In this document: positions 38,212 through 48,018 of the stretch, in pieces
Numbering within the stretch: the first letter of the stretch is position 1
Layout: every line of letters begins with the position of its first letter
Origin: Rhodothermus sp.
GTDB lineage: Bacteria; Bacteroidota; Rhodothermia; Rhodothermales; Rhodothermaceae
Reading direction: 5' to 3'
Assembly: GCA_026989375.1 (NCBI GenBank)
Contig: JALSJJ010000099.1
Location: 1-64,000, forward strand
Length of the DNA stretch: 64,000 bases
Made by a program: the position numbers and the translations under genes
The notes under the pieces: generated by a model
Database searches by the model: none
The model's input: the letters and a program-made list of their open reading frames with translations, nothing else
Told to the model about the DNA's origin: nothing

Positions 38212-41200
38212 TCACATATTCCGCCGATACTCGCCGCCCACTTCAAACAGGGCCTGCGTGATCTGTCCCAGCGAGCAGTAGCGTACGGACTCCATCAGCT
38301 CGGCGAAGACGTTCTCGCCGCGACGCGCCACCTGCTGCAACCGCGCCAGCATCTGCGGCGCCCGGTGGGCATTCCGCCGCTGGAAAGCGCGCAGGTTTTC
38401 GAGCTGATGCCGCTTTTCCTCTTCGTGCGAGCGCATCAGCGCCGTCGGTGCATCGTGCGATTCGCCGTTTTTGGGCAGGAACGTATTCACCCCGATAATG
38501 GGCAGCTCGCCGCTGTGCTTCTTGCGCTCATAGAGCAGCGACTCTTCCTGGATTTTGCCGCGCTGATACATCGACTCCATGGCCCCCAGCACCCCACCCC
38601 GGCGATCGATGCGCTCGAATTCTTGCAGCACCGCCTCCTCGACCAGATCGGTCAGTTCTTCGATAATGAAGCTTCCCTGCAGCGGATTTTCGTTCTTGGC
38701 CAGGCCCAGCTCTTTGTTGATGATCAGCTGAATTGCAATAGCACGCCGGACGCTCTCTTCGGTCGGGGTCGTAATGGCCTCGTCGTAGGCGTTGGTATGC
38801 AGTGAGTTGCAGTTGTCATAGATGGCCATCAGCGCCTGCAGTGTCGTGCGGATGTCGTTGAAGGCGATTTCTTTGGCGTGCAGGCTACGACCGGACGTCT
38901 GGATGTGGTATTTGAGTTTCTGGCTGCGTTCGTTGGCGCCGTATCTGTCCCGCATCACCACAGCCCAGATGCGTCGGGCCACGCGTCCGATCACGCTGTA
39001 CTCCGGGTCCATGCCATTCGAGAAGAAGAACGACAGGTTCGGTGCAAAGTCGTCGATGTGCATGCCCCGGCTCAGGTAGTATTCCACGTACGTGAAGCCG
39101 TTGGCCAGCGTAAAGGCCAGTTGCGTGATCGGGTTGGCCCCTGCCTCGGCAATGTGGTACCCCGAAATGGAGACCGAATAGAAGTTGCGGACCTTGTGGT
39201 CAATGAAATACTGCTGCACGTCGCCCATCAGGCGCAGCGCGAACTCGGTCGAAAAAATGCAGGTGTTCTGCGCCTGGTCTTCCTTGAGGATGTCGGCCTG
39301 GACGGTGCCGCGCACGACGGAGAGCGCCCGGGCTTTGATGTTCTCGTACGTTTCTCGATCAAGCAGTCCCCATTCGACCAGCTCGGCGCCGCTGGTGCCC
39401 AGCAGGCCCAGTCCGGTGCCGTCATGCGTGGGCGGCAGGTCGTCGACCCGTCCCTGTGGTCCGAACGGCACGTAGCGCGGACGGTCATCCCCCAGCCGCT
39501 CGGCAATAGCCCGCTCGACCTCCTCCCAGCGCCCGATTTCGCGCAGGTAGTACTCCACCTGTTGATCGATGGCCGTATTCAGGAACATGGCCAGGATCAT
39601 GGGCGCCGGCCCGTTGATGGTCATCGACACGCTCGTCTTCGGGTCGCACAGGTTGAAGCCCGAGTAGAGCTTCTTCATGTCGTCGAGCGTGCAGATCGAC
39701 ACGCCCGCATTGCCGATCTTGCCGTAGATGTCCGGGCGTTCATCGGGGTCGCGGCCGTAAAGCGTAACCGAGTCGAAGGCGGTCGAAAGCCGCTTGGCCG
39801 ACATGCCTTCCGAGATGTAGTGAAAGCGGCGGTTGGTACGCTCGGGCGTCCCCTCGCCCGCAAACATGCGCGTAGGTTCTTCTTCTGTGCGTTTGAAGGG
39901 ATAGACGCCAGCCGTGTAGGGGAAGTAGCCGGGCAGGTTCTCCAGCAGCGCAAAGCGCAGGCGTTCGCCGGGGTCTTCATAGCGCGGCAGCGCCACCCGT
40001 GGCACCCGGGTGCCCGAGAGCGACGTATGGTAAAGCGGCGTATGGATCTCCCGGTCCCGCACTTTGTAGGTGAACGTCTCCTGTCGGTAGCGCTCGGCCG
40101 TGGCGTCCCACTCTTCCAGGATGCGCTTGCAGCGCGCGTCGAGCTTGTCCCACCAGTGGCGGATCATCTGATCCAACCGCTCCAGCAGCAGCTCCCGATC
40201 TTCAGGCGCCCAGCGTTCCACCTGGCGCCGCGCGCCCACTGCCTCGCCCCATTTCCGCGCGTAGGTTACCTGCTCTTCGACCCACTTCCGGTAGTTACGG
40301 CAGGTCTCGACAATCTCGCCCAGGTAGCGCTCGCGCCTCGGCGGAATAATGGCCTGCTGTTCGGGATCGACCTCCGGCAGCTCTTCCGGCTTGAACAGAC
40401 GGGAAGCTCGCCCGAAATGGAAGCGTTCGTTGAGCAGATCCAGCAGCGCCAGGTAAAGCCGCGTCGTGCCCGGATCATTGAAGTGCGAAGCCATAGTGGG
40501 GAAAACGGGCATGGCTTCGGGCGGCTGGTCGAAGGCGCCCCGGTTGCGCTGCACCTGCTTACGGATGTCCCGAAGGGCATCCTGGCTTCCTCGTTTTTCG
40601 AACTTGTTCAGCACAATCAGATCCGCCAGATCCAACATGCCGATCTTTTCGAGCTGGGTCGGGGCGCCATAGTCCTGGGTCATGACGTAGAGCGTAACAT
40701 CGGCCAGATCGGCAATTTCCGTGTCGCTCTGGCCGATGCCCGCCGTTTCGACGAAGATCAGGTCGAATCCGGCCGCCCGGCACACCTCAATGGCCTCCTG
40801 CAGCGATTCGGTAATGGACCGGTGGGCCTGGCGTGTAGCGAATGAACGCATGTAAACACGGTCGCCATGCTCGCCGTAGAGCGCATTCATGCGGATGCGG
40901 TCGCCCAGCAGCGCGCCCCCCGTGCGCCGCCGGGTCGGATCGACCGAAAGCACGGCGATGTGGATGTCTTCAAAATCGTTCAAAAAGCGACGGATCAGCT
41001 CATCGGTCAGCGTCGATTTACCGGCCCCGCCGGTGCCGGTGATGCCCACCACCGGTGCCGTACGCACCTCGGCGGCCGGTGCGCCGTCGCCTCCGGCTGG
41101 TTCCGGCACCAGACGGGCCGGCACCTGCTCCAGCAGTCGCGACTCGATGGCCGTCAGCACCCGGGCCAGCGCTTTTTTGTCTCGCTGCCGCACCCGCTCC

Positions 41201-41664
41201 AGCTCTGCTTCTTCGAGCTGCCGCACAGTCGGGAAGTCGCATTGCTCCAGCATGTAGTTGACCATCCCCTGCAAGCCCATGCGCAGCCCGTCCTCCGGCG
41301 AAAAGATTTTGCAGACGCCGTAGGCTTCCAGCTCCCGGATTTCCTCGGGCACGATCACCCCGCCGCCTCCACCGAAGACCTTGATATGCGAAGCGCCCCG
41401 CTCACGTAGCAGGTCAATCATGTATTTGAAGAACTCCATGTGCCCGCCCTGGTAGCTTGAGACGGCAATGCCCTGCACATCCTCCTGAATGGCCGTCTCG
41501 ACGATCTCCTGCACGGAACGATTATGCCCCAGGTGAATGACCTCGGCGCCACTGGCCTGCAACAGCCGACGGATCAGGTTGATGGCGGCGTCGTGCCCGT
41601 CGAAGAGGCTGGCCGCCGTCACAAAGCGGATGCGGTGCTTGGGTTTATAGACACGCGGTTCCAT
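38212..41664 (-). CDS. icmF: fused isobutyryl-CoA mutase (B12-binding, G-protein chaperone and mutase domains in one chain)
   Basis: N-terminal '[30 protein letters not shown]', P-loop '[21 protein letters not shown]', C-terminal mutase '[35 protein letters not shown]' and 'HIQTSGRSL'. Confidence 0.92.
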   Translation of the reverse strand: MEPRVYKPKHRIRFVTAASLFDGHDAAINLIRRLLQASGAEVIHLGHNRSVQEIVETAIQEDVQGIAVSSYQGGHMEFFKYMIDLLRERGASHIKVFGGGGGVIVPEEIRELEAYGVCKIFSPEDGLRMGLQGMVNYMLEQCDFPTVRQLEEAELERVRQRDKKALARVLTAIESRLLEQVPARLVPEPAGGDGAPAAEVRTAPVVGITGTGGAGKSTLTDELIRRFLNDFEDIHIAVLSVDPTRRRTGGALLGDRIRMNALYGEHGDRVYMRSFATRQAHRSITESLQEAIEVCRAAGFDLIFVETAGIGQSDTEIADLADVTLYVMTQDYGAPTQLEKIGMLDLADLIVLNKFEKRGSQDALRDIRKQVQRNRGAFDQPPEAMPVFPTMASHFNDPGTTRLYLALLDLLNERFHFGRASRLFKPEELPEVDPEQQAIIPPRRERYLGEIVETCRNYRKWVEEQVTYARKWGEAVGARRQVERWAPEDRELLLERLDQMIRHWWDKLDARCKRILEEWDATAERYRQETFTYKVRDREIHTPLYHTSLSGTRVPRVALPRYEDPGERLRFALLENLPGYFPYTAGVYPFKRTEEEPTRMFAGEGTPERTNRRFHYISEGMSAKRLSTAFDSVTLYGRDPDERPDIYGKIGNAGVSICTLDDMKKLYSGFNLCDPKTSVSMTINGPAPMILAMFLNTAIDQQVEYYLREIGRWEEVERAIAERLGDDRPRYVPFGPQGRVDDLPPTHDGTGLGLLGTSGAELVEWGLLDRETYENIKARALSVVRGTVQADILKEDQAQNTCIFSTEFALRLMGDVQQYFIDHKVRNFYSVSISGYHIAEAGANPITQLAFTLANGFTYVEYYLSRGMHIDDFAPNLSFFFSNGMDPEYSVIGRVARRIWAVVMRDRYGANERSQKLKYHIQTSGRSLHAKEIAFNDIRTTLQALMAIYDNCNSLHTNAYDEAITTPTEESVRRAIAIQLIINKELGLAKNENPLQGSFIIEELTDLVEEAVLQEFERIDRRGGVLGAMESMYQRGKIQEESLLYERKKHSGELPIIGVNTFLPKNGESHDAPTALMRSHEEEKRHQLENLRAFQRRNAHRAPQMLARLQQVARRGENVFAELMESVRYCSLGQITQALFEVGGEYRRNM

Positions 41665-41739
41665 GATTAACTTCGATTTTTGCAAGCGCTTCCGTCCATA
41701 AAAAACAATGAACCCCTCTATAATGATTCATTCAGTCTG

Positions 41740-42636
41740 TCAATAATACCACGGAAATCTGGAATAATCTGGGCGTCGCTTCTCCAGAAAGGCATCTCTT
41801 CCTTCCCGCGCTTCTTCGGTCATATACGCCAGGCGTGTGGCTTCGCCAGCAAACAACTGCTGGCCGATGAGTCCGTCGTCGATTAGATTGAATGCATATT
41901 TGAGCATGCGGATAGCCGTCGGGCTTTTCCGGTTGATTTCAGCGGCCCATTCCAGCGCGACCTCTTCAAGTTTTTCGTGGGGTACCACGGCGTTGACCAT
42001 CCCCATCTGGTAGGCTTCCTCGGCTGTATAAGTACGCCCCAGGAAAAAAATCTCGCGGGCACGCTTCTGCCCCACCATGCGGGCCAAGTAAGCCGATCCA
42101 AACCCCCCGTCAAAGCTGGCCACGTCCGGATCGGTCTGTTTGAACAGGGCATGCTCCCGACTGGCAATCGTCAGATCACATACCACATGCAGGCTATGTC
42201 CACCACCCACCGCCCACCCGGGTACGACGGCAATAACTACCTTGGGCATGAAGCGGATCAATCGCTGGACCTCCAGAATATGCAGTCGGCCCATGCGGGC
42301 CTTTGCAGCGGGCGTATCGTCTCTCGCTTCATATTGATACCCCGACGGCCCACGCACACGCTGATCCCCACCGGATGAGAAGGCCCATTTACCGTGCTTT
42401 TTCGAAGGGCCGTTGCCTGTCAACAGTACCACCCCAACATCTGGCGTCTGACGAGCATGGTCAAGTGCCTGATAGAGCTCATCGACCGTTTTTGGACGAA
42501 AGGCATTGAGCACTTCCGGTCGGTTGAAGGCAATGCGGACCGTACCCTGATCCTTGGCGCGGTGATAGGTAATGTCCTCAAACTGAAAGCCTTCGACTTC
42601 AACCCAGCGATCCGGATCAAAAATCGCCGAAACCAT
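41740..42636 (-). CDS. menB: 1,4-dihydroxy-2-naphthoyl-CoA synthase
   Basis: Crotonase fold; 'FEDITYHRAKDQGTVRIAFNRPEVLNAFRPKTVDEL', 'FSSGGDQRVRG', 'VVPGWAVGGGHSLHVVCDLTIAS'. Confidence 0.94.
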   Translation of the reverse strand: MVSAIFDPDRWVEVEGFQFEDITYHRAKDQGTVRIAFNRPEVLNAFRPKTVDELYQALDHARQTPDVGVVLLTGNGPSKKHGKWAFSSGGDQRVRGPSGYQYEARDDTPAAKARMGRLHILEVQRLIRFMPKVVIAVVPGWAVGGGHSLHVVCDLTIASREHALFKQTDPDVASFDGGFGSAYLARMVGQKRAREIFFLGRTYTAEEAYQMGMVNAVVPHEKLEEVALEWAAEINRKSPTAIRMLKYAFNLIDDGLIGQQLFAGEATRLAYMTEEAREGRDAFLEKRRPDYSRFPWYY

Positions 42637-42712
42637 TGTGATCACTCCGCTTTTTCGTGGAACACCTTGTGCTCGCTGTAGGGGCAATATAGCATGAAGG
42701 GGACCTCCCCTG

Positions 42713-43339
42713 CTATGGATTTTCGGGCCAGGCCAGGGCCCAGACGTATCCTTCGCGCAGGTCGGCTACGACGCGCCAGCGCGCGCCGTCTTCCAGGTAG
42801 ACCCACCCCTGCGTCGGCGCTTCAAGTACCAGGCGAAGCCGCCGCGGCGAGCAGCGCAGTCCGAGACCCAGGCCTTTCAGCACTGCCTCTTTCAAAGCCC
42901 AGCACCAGACGGTCGCCTGCTCAGGCTGCATCTTGAAATGGCGAAGCACCGGATGTTCGTCCGGGTGCAGCACGTAGCGATAAAGTTCTGGCGACCGGGG
43001 TTTGAGACGCTCCAGGTCAGCTCCTACAGGATGGCGGGCAGTCACCGCCAGTGCCACATCGTCAGCATGGGCGATCGACACAAATAGATCAGTGCCAGGC
43101 ACGCAGGGGGGCTCATCAGGACGTGCCACAATGGGCACGCGGTCGGGCGTCGTGCCCAGGCGCTCGGCCAGCACCTGACGAGCGGCTGCACGCCCCAGCA
43201 GAAAGGAACGACGGCGCTGCACCCGGCGGAATCCTTTCAGTCGTCGGCGCTCGTCTTCTGAAAGCCACGTGCGCCACGTCGCTTCACAGGCTGGATCGTA
43301 GCGCAGCCAGCACCAGGTGATCGTCTCCGGCAGTATCAT
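42713..43339 (-). CDS. 4'-phosphopantetheinyl transferase superfamily protein
   Basis: '[20 protein letters not shown]', '[26 protein letters not shown]', '[17 protein letters not shown]'. Confidence 0.88.
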   Translation of the reverse strand: MILPETITWCWLRYDPACEATWRTWLSEDERRRLKGFRRVQRRRSFLLGRAAARQVLAERLGTTPDRVPIVARPDEPPCVPGTDLFVSIAHADDVALAVTARHPVGADLERLKPRSPELYRYVLHPDEHPVLRHFKMQPEQATVWCWALKEAVLKGLGLGLRCSPRRLRLVLEAPTQGWVYLEDGARWRVVADLREGYVWALAWPENP

Positions 43340-43352
43340 GTTTCCGTCAACG

Positions 43353-43380
43353 AAAAAAGGCAGGGCTGGTGCCCTGCCTT
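43353..43380 (-). terminator. intrinsic terminator of sodA
   Basis: On the minus strand GGCAGGGC-ACCA-GCCCTGCC followed by TTTTTT. Confidence 0.85.
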
Positions 43381-43405
43381 TCACATCTCGGGTGAATCAC
43401 ACGAT

Positions 43406-44035
43406 TCAAGAGGTTGCAACCTTCGCCATCGCCTCTTTGTAGTACTGGGCCACCTGGTCCCAGTTGACCACGTTCCACCAGTTCTGGATGTATTCGGCGC
43501 GGCGATTCTGATACTTCAAATAGTAGGCATGCTCCCAGACATCCAACCCCAGAATGGGGGTATGGCCCTGCATGTAGGGGCTGTCCTGGTTGGGCAGTGA
43601 ATAGACCTGAAGCCCGCCGTTTTCGTCCACGACCAGCCAGGCCCAGCCACTTCCGAAGCGTCCGGCAGCCTCGGCCGAAAACTTCTCCTTAAAAGCGTCG
43701 AACGATCCAAACGTCGACTTGATGGCCTCGGCCAGTTCTCCGGTGGGCTCACCACCGCCATTGGGCTTCATGATCGTCCAGAACAAGCTGTGGTTGGCAT
43801 GCCCACCACCGTTGTTGCGCACCGCCGTGCGGATCGACTCGGGGACCTCATTGATACCGCGCAGTAGCGCTTCAATCGACTTGTGCTGCAGTTCTGAATG
43901 GCCCTCAAGCGCCTTGTTCAGCTTGTCCACATAACCCTGATGGTGCTTCGTGTAGTGGATTTCCATCGTCCGGGCGTCGATATAGGGCTCGAGGGCATCA
44001 TACGCATAGGGCAACGGGGGCAGCGTAAAAGCCAT
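43406..44035 (-). CDS. sodA: superoxide dismutase (Mn/Fe family)
   Basis: '[41 protein letters not shown]', 'GSGWAWLV', '[15 protein letters not shown]'. Confidence 0.96.
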   Translation of the reverse strand: MAFTLPPLPYAYDALEPYIDARTMEIHYTKHHQGYVDKLNKALEGHSELQHKSIEALLRGINEVPESIRTAVRNNGGGHANHSLFWTIMKPNGGGEPTGELAEAIKSTFGSFDAFKEKFSAEAAGRFGSGWAWLVVDENGGLQVYSLPNQDSPYMQGHTPILGLDVWEHAYYLKYQNRRAEYIQNWWNVVNWDQVAQYYKEAMAKVATS

Positions 44036-44139
44036 AGCGTCTCCTTGATTTGGTTTTGGGGTGCTGTGCCTCGGATCGCCGCAGCATTCCTCCCACGGGA
44101 GGAGCTCTAACGGAAAAAACTCAGAGAAAGTTTTCGGGG

Positions 44140-44688
44140 TTAACCAGATCGTAACACTTCAAGCAATCGGTGATAGTCACGCGTGCTGAGCTTGCCCTGC
44201 GCTCTCAGTTGTGCCAGGGCAGCCTGCACCGCTGCATGATCGGTCCGTGCATTGGAGGGGTCATGCGCCATCGGAGTGCGCAGCATCGCTTCCTGCAGAA
44301 AGCGCGCCACGTAGGGGGCCGCTTTGGGCTTACCGGAAAAGTCCATGGAGAGCGTGAATGTGGCACGGCCGCGGTTAACCTGCAATTCAATCCGTCGGCC
44401 ACCCAGCAACCGCCGTTTCAACTCAACGCCCACAAGATCTTCGTATAGGACGGTTTGGGGCGGCTCCAGATCCATATTCTGAAAGATAAACCGATCGCGC
44501 AAAAAAACGGCTCCGTCTCGTCCCGTCCCCATCCATGTGGCATCGTAGAGGGCCAGCACTTCGTGCGGTGCCACTCCATGGGCATAGTCGGCCAGCGCTC
44601 CCCGAAGCCGATCTTCAGGGATCTCCGGGGCCACGAACAGTCCCCACTGCGGGGCGTGGGGAATCAGCTCACGAATCAACGCTTCCAT
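44140..44688 (-). CDS. hypothetical protein
   Basis: 182 aa ORF, 7 bp downstream of rsmB; no family recognised. Confidence 0.7.
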   Translation of the reverse strand: MEALIRELIPHAPQWGLFVAPEIPEDRLRGALADYAHGVAPHEVLALYDATWMGTGRDGAVFLRDRFIFQNMDLEPPQTVLYEDLVGVELKRRLLGGRRIELQVNRGRATFTLSMDFSGKPKAAPYVARFLQEAMLRTPMAHDPSNARTDHAAVQAALAQLRAQGKLSTRDYHRLLEVLRSG

Positions 44689-44694
44689 AGTCCC

Positions 44695-46068
44695 TCACTG
44701 CTTTCGACGTAGCCGGGCGGCAAAAGCTCCATCCATTTGATCACGAGGCGGCCAGGTGGCAAAGAAGCCTTCTTCCGTGACCATCTCGGCCGGCACCCAC
44801 CGCGCAGCGCTTTCTACGGTAAACTCAGGATGCCTGGCCAGAAACGAGCGGACGCGCGCTTCATTCTCATCCGGCTCGATCGTACAGGTGCTATAGACAA
44901 GTATGCCACCGGGACGCACCAGCTGAGCTGCGGCTTCCAGCAGCTCATCCTGTAACCGAACCAGTTCGTCCAGATCTTCTGGACGGCGATGCCAGCGCAG
45001 ATCAGCCCGTTTGGCCAGCACTCCCAGACCGGAACAGGGAACATCAAGCAGCACCCGATCGGCCTTCAGCTCGGGATAGCGTTCCGGTACCTGGCGCAGG
45101 TCGATCGCCTCGACCTCAATGCTGGTCAGCCCTTGCTGCAAGGCCGCCTTTCGAATCAATTCCGCACGCCGGGAATGTACATCAAAAGCTACCACACGTC
45201 CGTGGTCACGCATGCGTGTAGCAATATAGGTCGTTTTGCCGCCTGGGGCCGCACAGGCATCAACGATGGTCTCCTCTGGGTGCGGATCCAGCAAGCGCAC
45301 GACCAGGCCGGCACTTTCGTCCTGAACCGTTAACAATCCCTTCTCGATCAGTCGATCTTGTAGGATCGGCCCCAGACGCCGCACCCGAATGAAATCATCC
45401 AACACCGGTGACGGCTCGGCCTCGACGCTGCGATCGGCCAGGCGATGCAGTACCACGTGGCGCGCGATGCGATCGGTGCGCACGCGCACGCCGAACCAGG
45501 GGCGTTCGTTATAGTAGCGCAGGAGTGCCTCGGTGCTATCCGCTCCGTACCGGGCCAACCAGCGGCGCACCACCCAGGTTGGATGCGCGTAGCGAATGGC
45601 CAGATCTTCAGCCAGATCGCCTGTCTGCGGCTGTGGCAAAAAGTCACGCTGGCGCAATAGGGTGCGAAGCACCGCATTTACAACGGCGCCGGCCCGGGGA
45701 CGCACAAGCTTCCGGGCCAATCCAACAGCTTCGTGCAGCACTGCATAGGGCGGTGTATCCGTAAAGAGTAATTCATAGAGCCCCAGCCGCAAGATTTGCC
45801 GCAATTTTGGTTCTATGCTGTCGTAGCGCCCTTGGTAAACTTGCGCCAGCAGAAAGTCAAGCCAGCGGCGCCAGCGCGTTACACCGGCAACATACTCCGT
45901 GGTCCGTCGGCCAGCTTCGGGTTCCAGCTCATCGGTCAGGCCGGCCGATGTCAGTCGATTGGCATAGGCCTGATCCTTTTCAATGCGCACCAGCAGGCGC
46001 ACGGCCTCCCGGCGAGCCGGATCCAGACGTTTACGCGACCTTCGCACGCGCGACATTGGCATGGACAA
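44695..46068 (-). CDS. rsmB: 16S rRNA (cytosine-C5)-methyltransferase, RsmB type
   Basis: N-terminal NusB-like domain, 'DACAAPGGKTTYIATRM', 'LLDVPCSGLGVLAKRADLRW', 'GGILVYSTCTIEPDENEARV'. Confidence 0.93.
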   Translation of the reverse strand: MSMPMSRVRRSRKRLDPARREAVRLLVRIEKDQAYANRLTSAGLTDELEPEAGRRTTEYVAGVTRWRRWLDFLLAQVYQGRYDSIEPKLRQILRLGLYELLFTDTPPYAVLHEAVGLARKLVRPRAGAVVNAVLRTLLRQRDFLPQPQTGDLAEDLAIRYAHPTWVVRRWLARYGADSTEALLRYYNERPWFGVRVRTDRIARHVVLHRLADRSVEAEPSPVLDDFIRVRRLGPILQDRLIEKGLLTVQDESAGLVVRLLDPHPEETIVDACAAPGGKTTYIATRMRDHGRVVAFDVHSRRAELIRKAALQQGLTSIEVEAIDLRQVPERYPELKADRVLLDVPCSGLGVLAKRADLRWHRRPEDLDELVRLQDELLEAAAQLVRPGGILVYSTCTIEPDENEARVRSFLARHPEFTVESAARWVPAEMVTEEGFFATWPPRDQMDGAFAARLRRKQ

Positions 46069-46112
46069 CGATCACCCCTATTGCTGTAACAAGGGGAGCA
46101 CCAGATAGGGTA

Positions 46113-46574
46113 TCAGAAGAACTCGTTGTATGGAGGCGTCCCCTTGACTCGGAAATAAACGAATTGCAATAACGGAAGAGTTTCCTCCGGACGCGTATCG
46201 TACCGCAAACGCCCGTCAATCCAGACACGCATGCGCACCCCGGCCGCCCCGGGAAGCAAGCGGGCAAAGAATCGTTCTCGTAGCCGGATATCGTACCGCT
46301 GTTCATAAGGCAGTTGGATCTGCAACGTATCGGCCGTTAGCAGATACACCACCAGCGTATCACGCAGCGGCGTGCCAAATTCGTCCAGCACAGCGGTCCG
46401 CTGCAGCAAGAAATTGGCCGAGGTAACCAGCACCAGGGTGCTATCCGTGCTTCCTTCAATACGAAGCCGTGCTTCCTCCGGGGCGTCCTGTCCCCTGAAA
46501 AGATCACAGGCGCCCAGCAAAAGCAAGCAGCCTATGCTGCTCAGCTTCAGACCATAACCCCATCCGCGCATCAT
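46113..46574 (-). CDS. hypothetical lipoprotein
   Basis: Signal sequence with lipobox 'LLLLGAC' when starting at 46574; downstream of SusD. Confidence 0.65.
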   Translation of the reverse strand: MMRGWGYGLKLSSIGCLLLLGACDLFRGQDAPEEARLRIEGSTDSTLVLVTSANFLLQRTAVLDEFGTPLRDTLVVYLLTADTLQIQLPYEQRYDIRLRERFFARLLPGAAGVRMRVWIDGRLRYDTRPEETLPLLQFVYFRVKGTPPYNEFF

Positions 46575-46596
46575 ACAACCCAAACGCTTGTCTCGG

Positions 46597-46641
46597 AAAA
46601 AAAGAAAAGTGGAGGTGCCGGAAACCTGCGCCGGCACCTCC
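46597..46641 (-). terminator. intrinsic terminator after the susD-like gene
   Basis: GGAGGTGCCGG / CCGGCACCTCC perfect 11-bp stem with a T-rich tail on the minus strand. Confidence 0.75.
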
Positions 46642-46667
46642 ATTTCACTTACACCTACTGTTCAGGT

Positions 46668-47999
46668 TCAGTCAATATACGGATTCGCACGGCGTTCAAT
46701 AACGGTAATGGGGAAGAAAGTCCCCGGTCGACGCACCGCCGTCCCATCCGGCCGCCATTCAGGCGACGGATCATCGAAGCGATAATGATCCGCCAGGCGC
46801 CGTCCCTGCAGAAACAGGTAGGCCTGTCGGCTGAACCGAAGCATCTCGATTGGTTCGATACCCGAAACCGAAGAATTTGTAGTATACGGCGTTAAGCCAT
46901 CACGCACACGAAGCTGATTAATGTGGTTGGCAAATCCTTGTAGATTCCCCTGCGCCAGCGCGGCCTCTGCCAGGATCAAGTGCATTTCCCGTTCCGAGGC
47001 TACCGTAATATCCGTATAGTTTTCGGACGAATGAAATGCCATGATCTCCTGCTCCACATAGGGATGCACGACATCCGTATCGATAATGTCTTTGAAGATC
47101 ACCGCCTCTGTCCGTTTATTATCTGGCGTTGGTTGGATATAGGTATCCCCAAAACGCATTTCCAAGCGGCTGTTCACCTGCCAGCCGATGCCGGCCACCA
47201 CCACATCCGGTGCACTGGGATCCAGGTCCAGCACCACCCGCTCGTCTGGATCCACCAGGGCCAACGCCGCCTGCGCATCGGCGACCGCTCCAGGATCATT
47301 TACCAGCGCATTCACCTGCACATTCCCCGGGAAGATGAGGGCACGAAGCGCCCGGCTATATTTCGCCCGTGCCCGGAACATGAGCAACTGGCCCCGCAAA
47401 TCATCATCGTTCAGGGCCTCAGCAATGGCAATGGCCTTGTCCAGGTAACCGATGGCCGTTGCATAAACCTGATCCAGGTTTTCCCGGCCAATCGGTGGCG
47501 CTGGCTCTTGCCGGTTGGAGAACGCAAAATCATCAAACATATCCCCAATGACCACATAAATGATTGCGCCATAGAGATAGGCTCGAGCCAACGCCCGTCT
47601 ATCCGTTAGCGCCCCTTCTTCTTGGAAGCTCTCCAGACGTTTGATTACCTCGTCTGCCCACCATCGAGCTTCCGCCACATAGGGAAAGGCGGCGTCCGTG
47701 AATTCGTTAAAAGGATCGTCAATATTCCCAAAGTCCAACTGTTGCCAAGCATCTCGCGAGCCCACCCACACCAATTCATCGGTCGCTGTAGAGTAGGGCG
47801 CCATCATCGCATAGACGGCGCGCGTCACCGCAGCTTCCACCCCATTGACCATAGGAATAATCGCTGCGGGATTCCCCAGATCTTCCTCAACCAGGTTGTT
47901 CGGGTTGTTAACGTCCAGCAGATTACATCCTGTGAGCCCCAGACTCAGGATTAAACCAAGGGCCCACAACCCTGTCCGAATTCTCTTATCGTAACGCAT
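46668..47999 (-). CDS. RagB/SusD family outer membrane lipoprotein
   Basis: Lipobox 'LGLTGCNLLDVNNPNNLVEEDL'; SusD-like TPR region and 'FLQGRRLADHYRF' near the C-terminus. Confidence 0.88.
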   Translation of the reverse strand: MRYDKRIRTGLWALGLILSLGLTGCNLLDVNNPNNLVEEDLGNPAAIIPMVNGVEAAVTRAVYAMMAPYSTATDELVWVGSRDAWQQLDFGNIDDPFNEFTDAAFPYVAEARWWADEVIKRLESFQEEGALTDRRALARAYLYGAIIYVVIGDMFDDFAFSNRQEPAPPIGRENLDQVYATAIGYLDKAIAIAEALNDDDLRGQLLMFRARAKYSRALRALIFPGNVQVNALVNDPGAVADAQAALALVDPDERVVLDLDPSAPDVVVAGIGWQVNSRLEMRFGDTYIQPTPDNKRTEAVIFKDIIDTDVVHPYVEQEIMAFHSSENYTDITVASEREMHLILAEAALAQGNLQGFANHINQLRVRDGLTPYTTNSSVSGIEPIEMLRFSRQAYLFLQGRRLADHYRFDDPSPEWRPDGTAVRRPGTFFPITVIERRANPYID

Positions 48000-48018
48000 G
48001 GCAGTCTCTCCGTGTGGG

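Noticed and set aside
38878-40845. 655-aa plus-strand ORF antisense to icmF
   Set aside because: The minus-strand IcmF protein is unambiguous; long antisense ORFs are common in GC-rich coding sequence and this translation has no recognisable motif.
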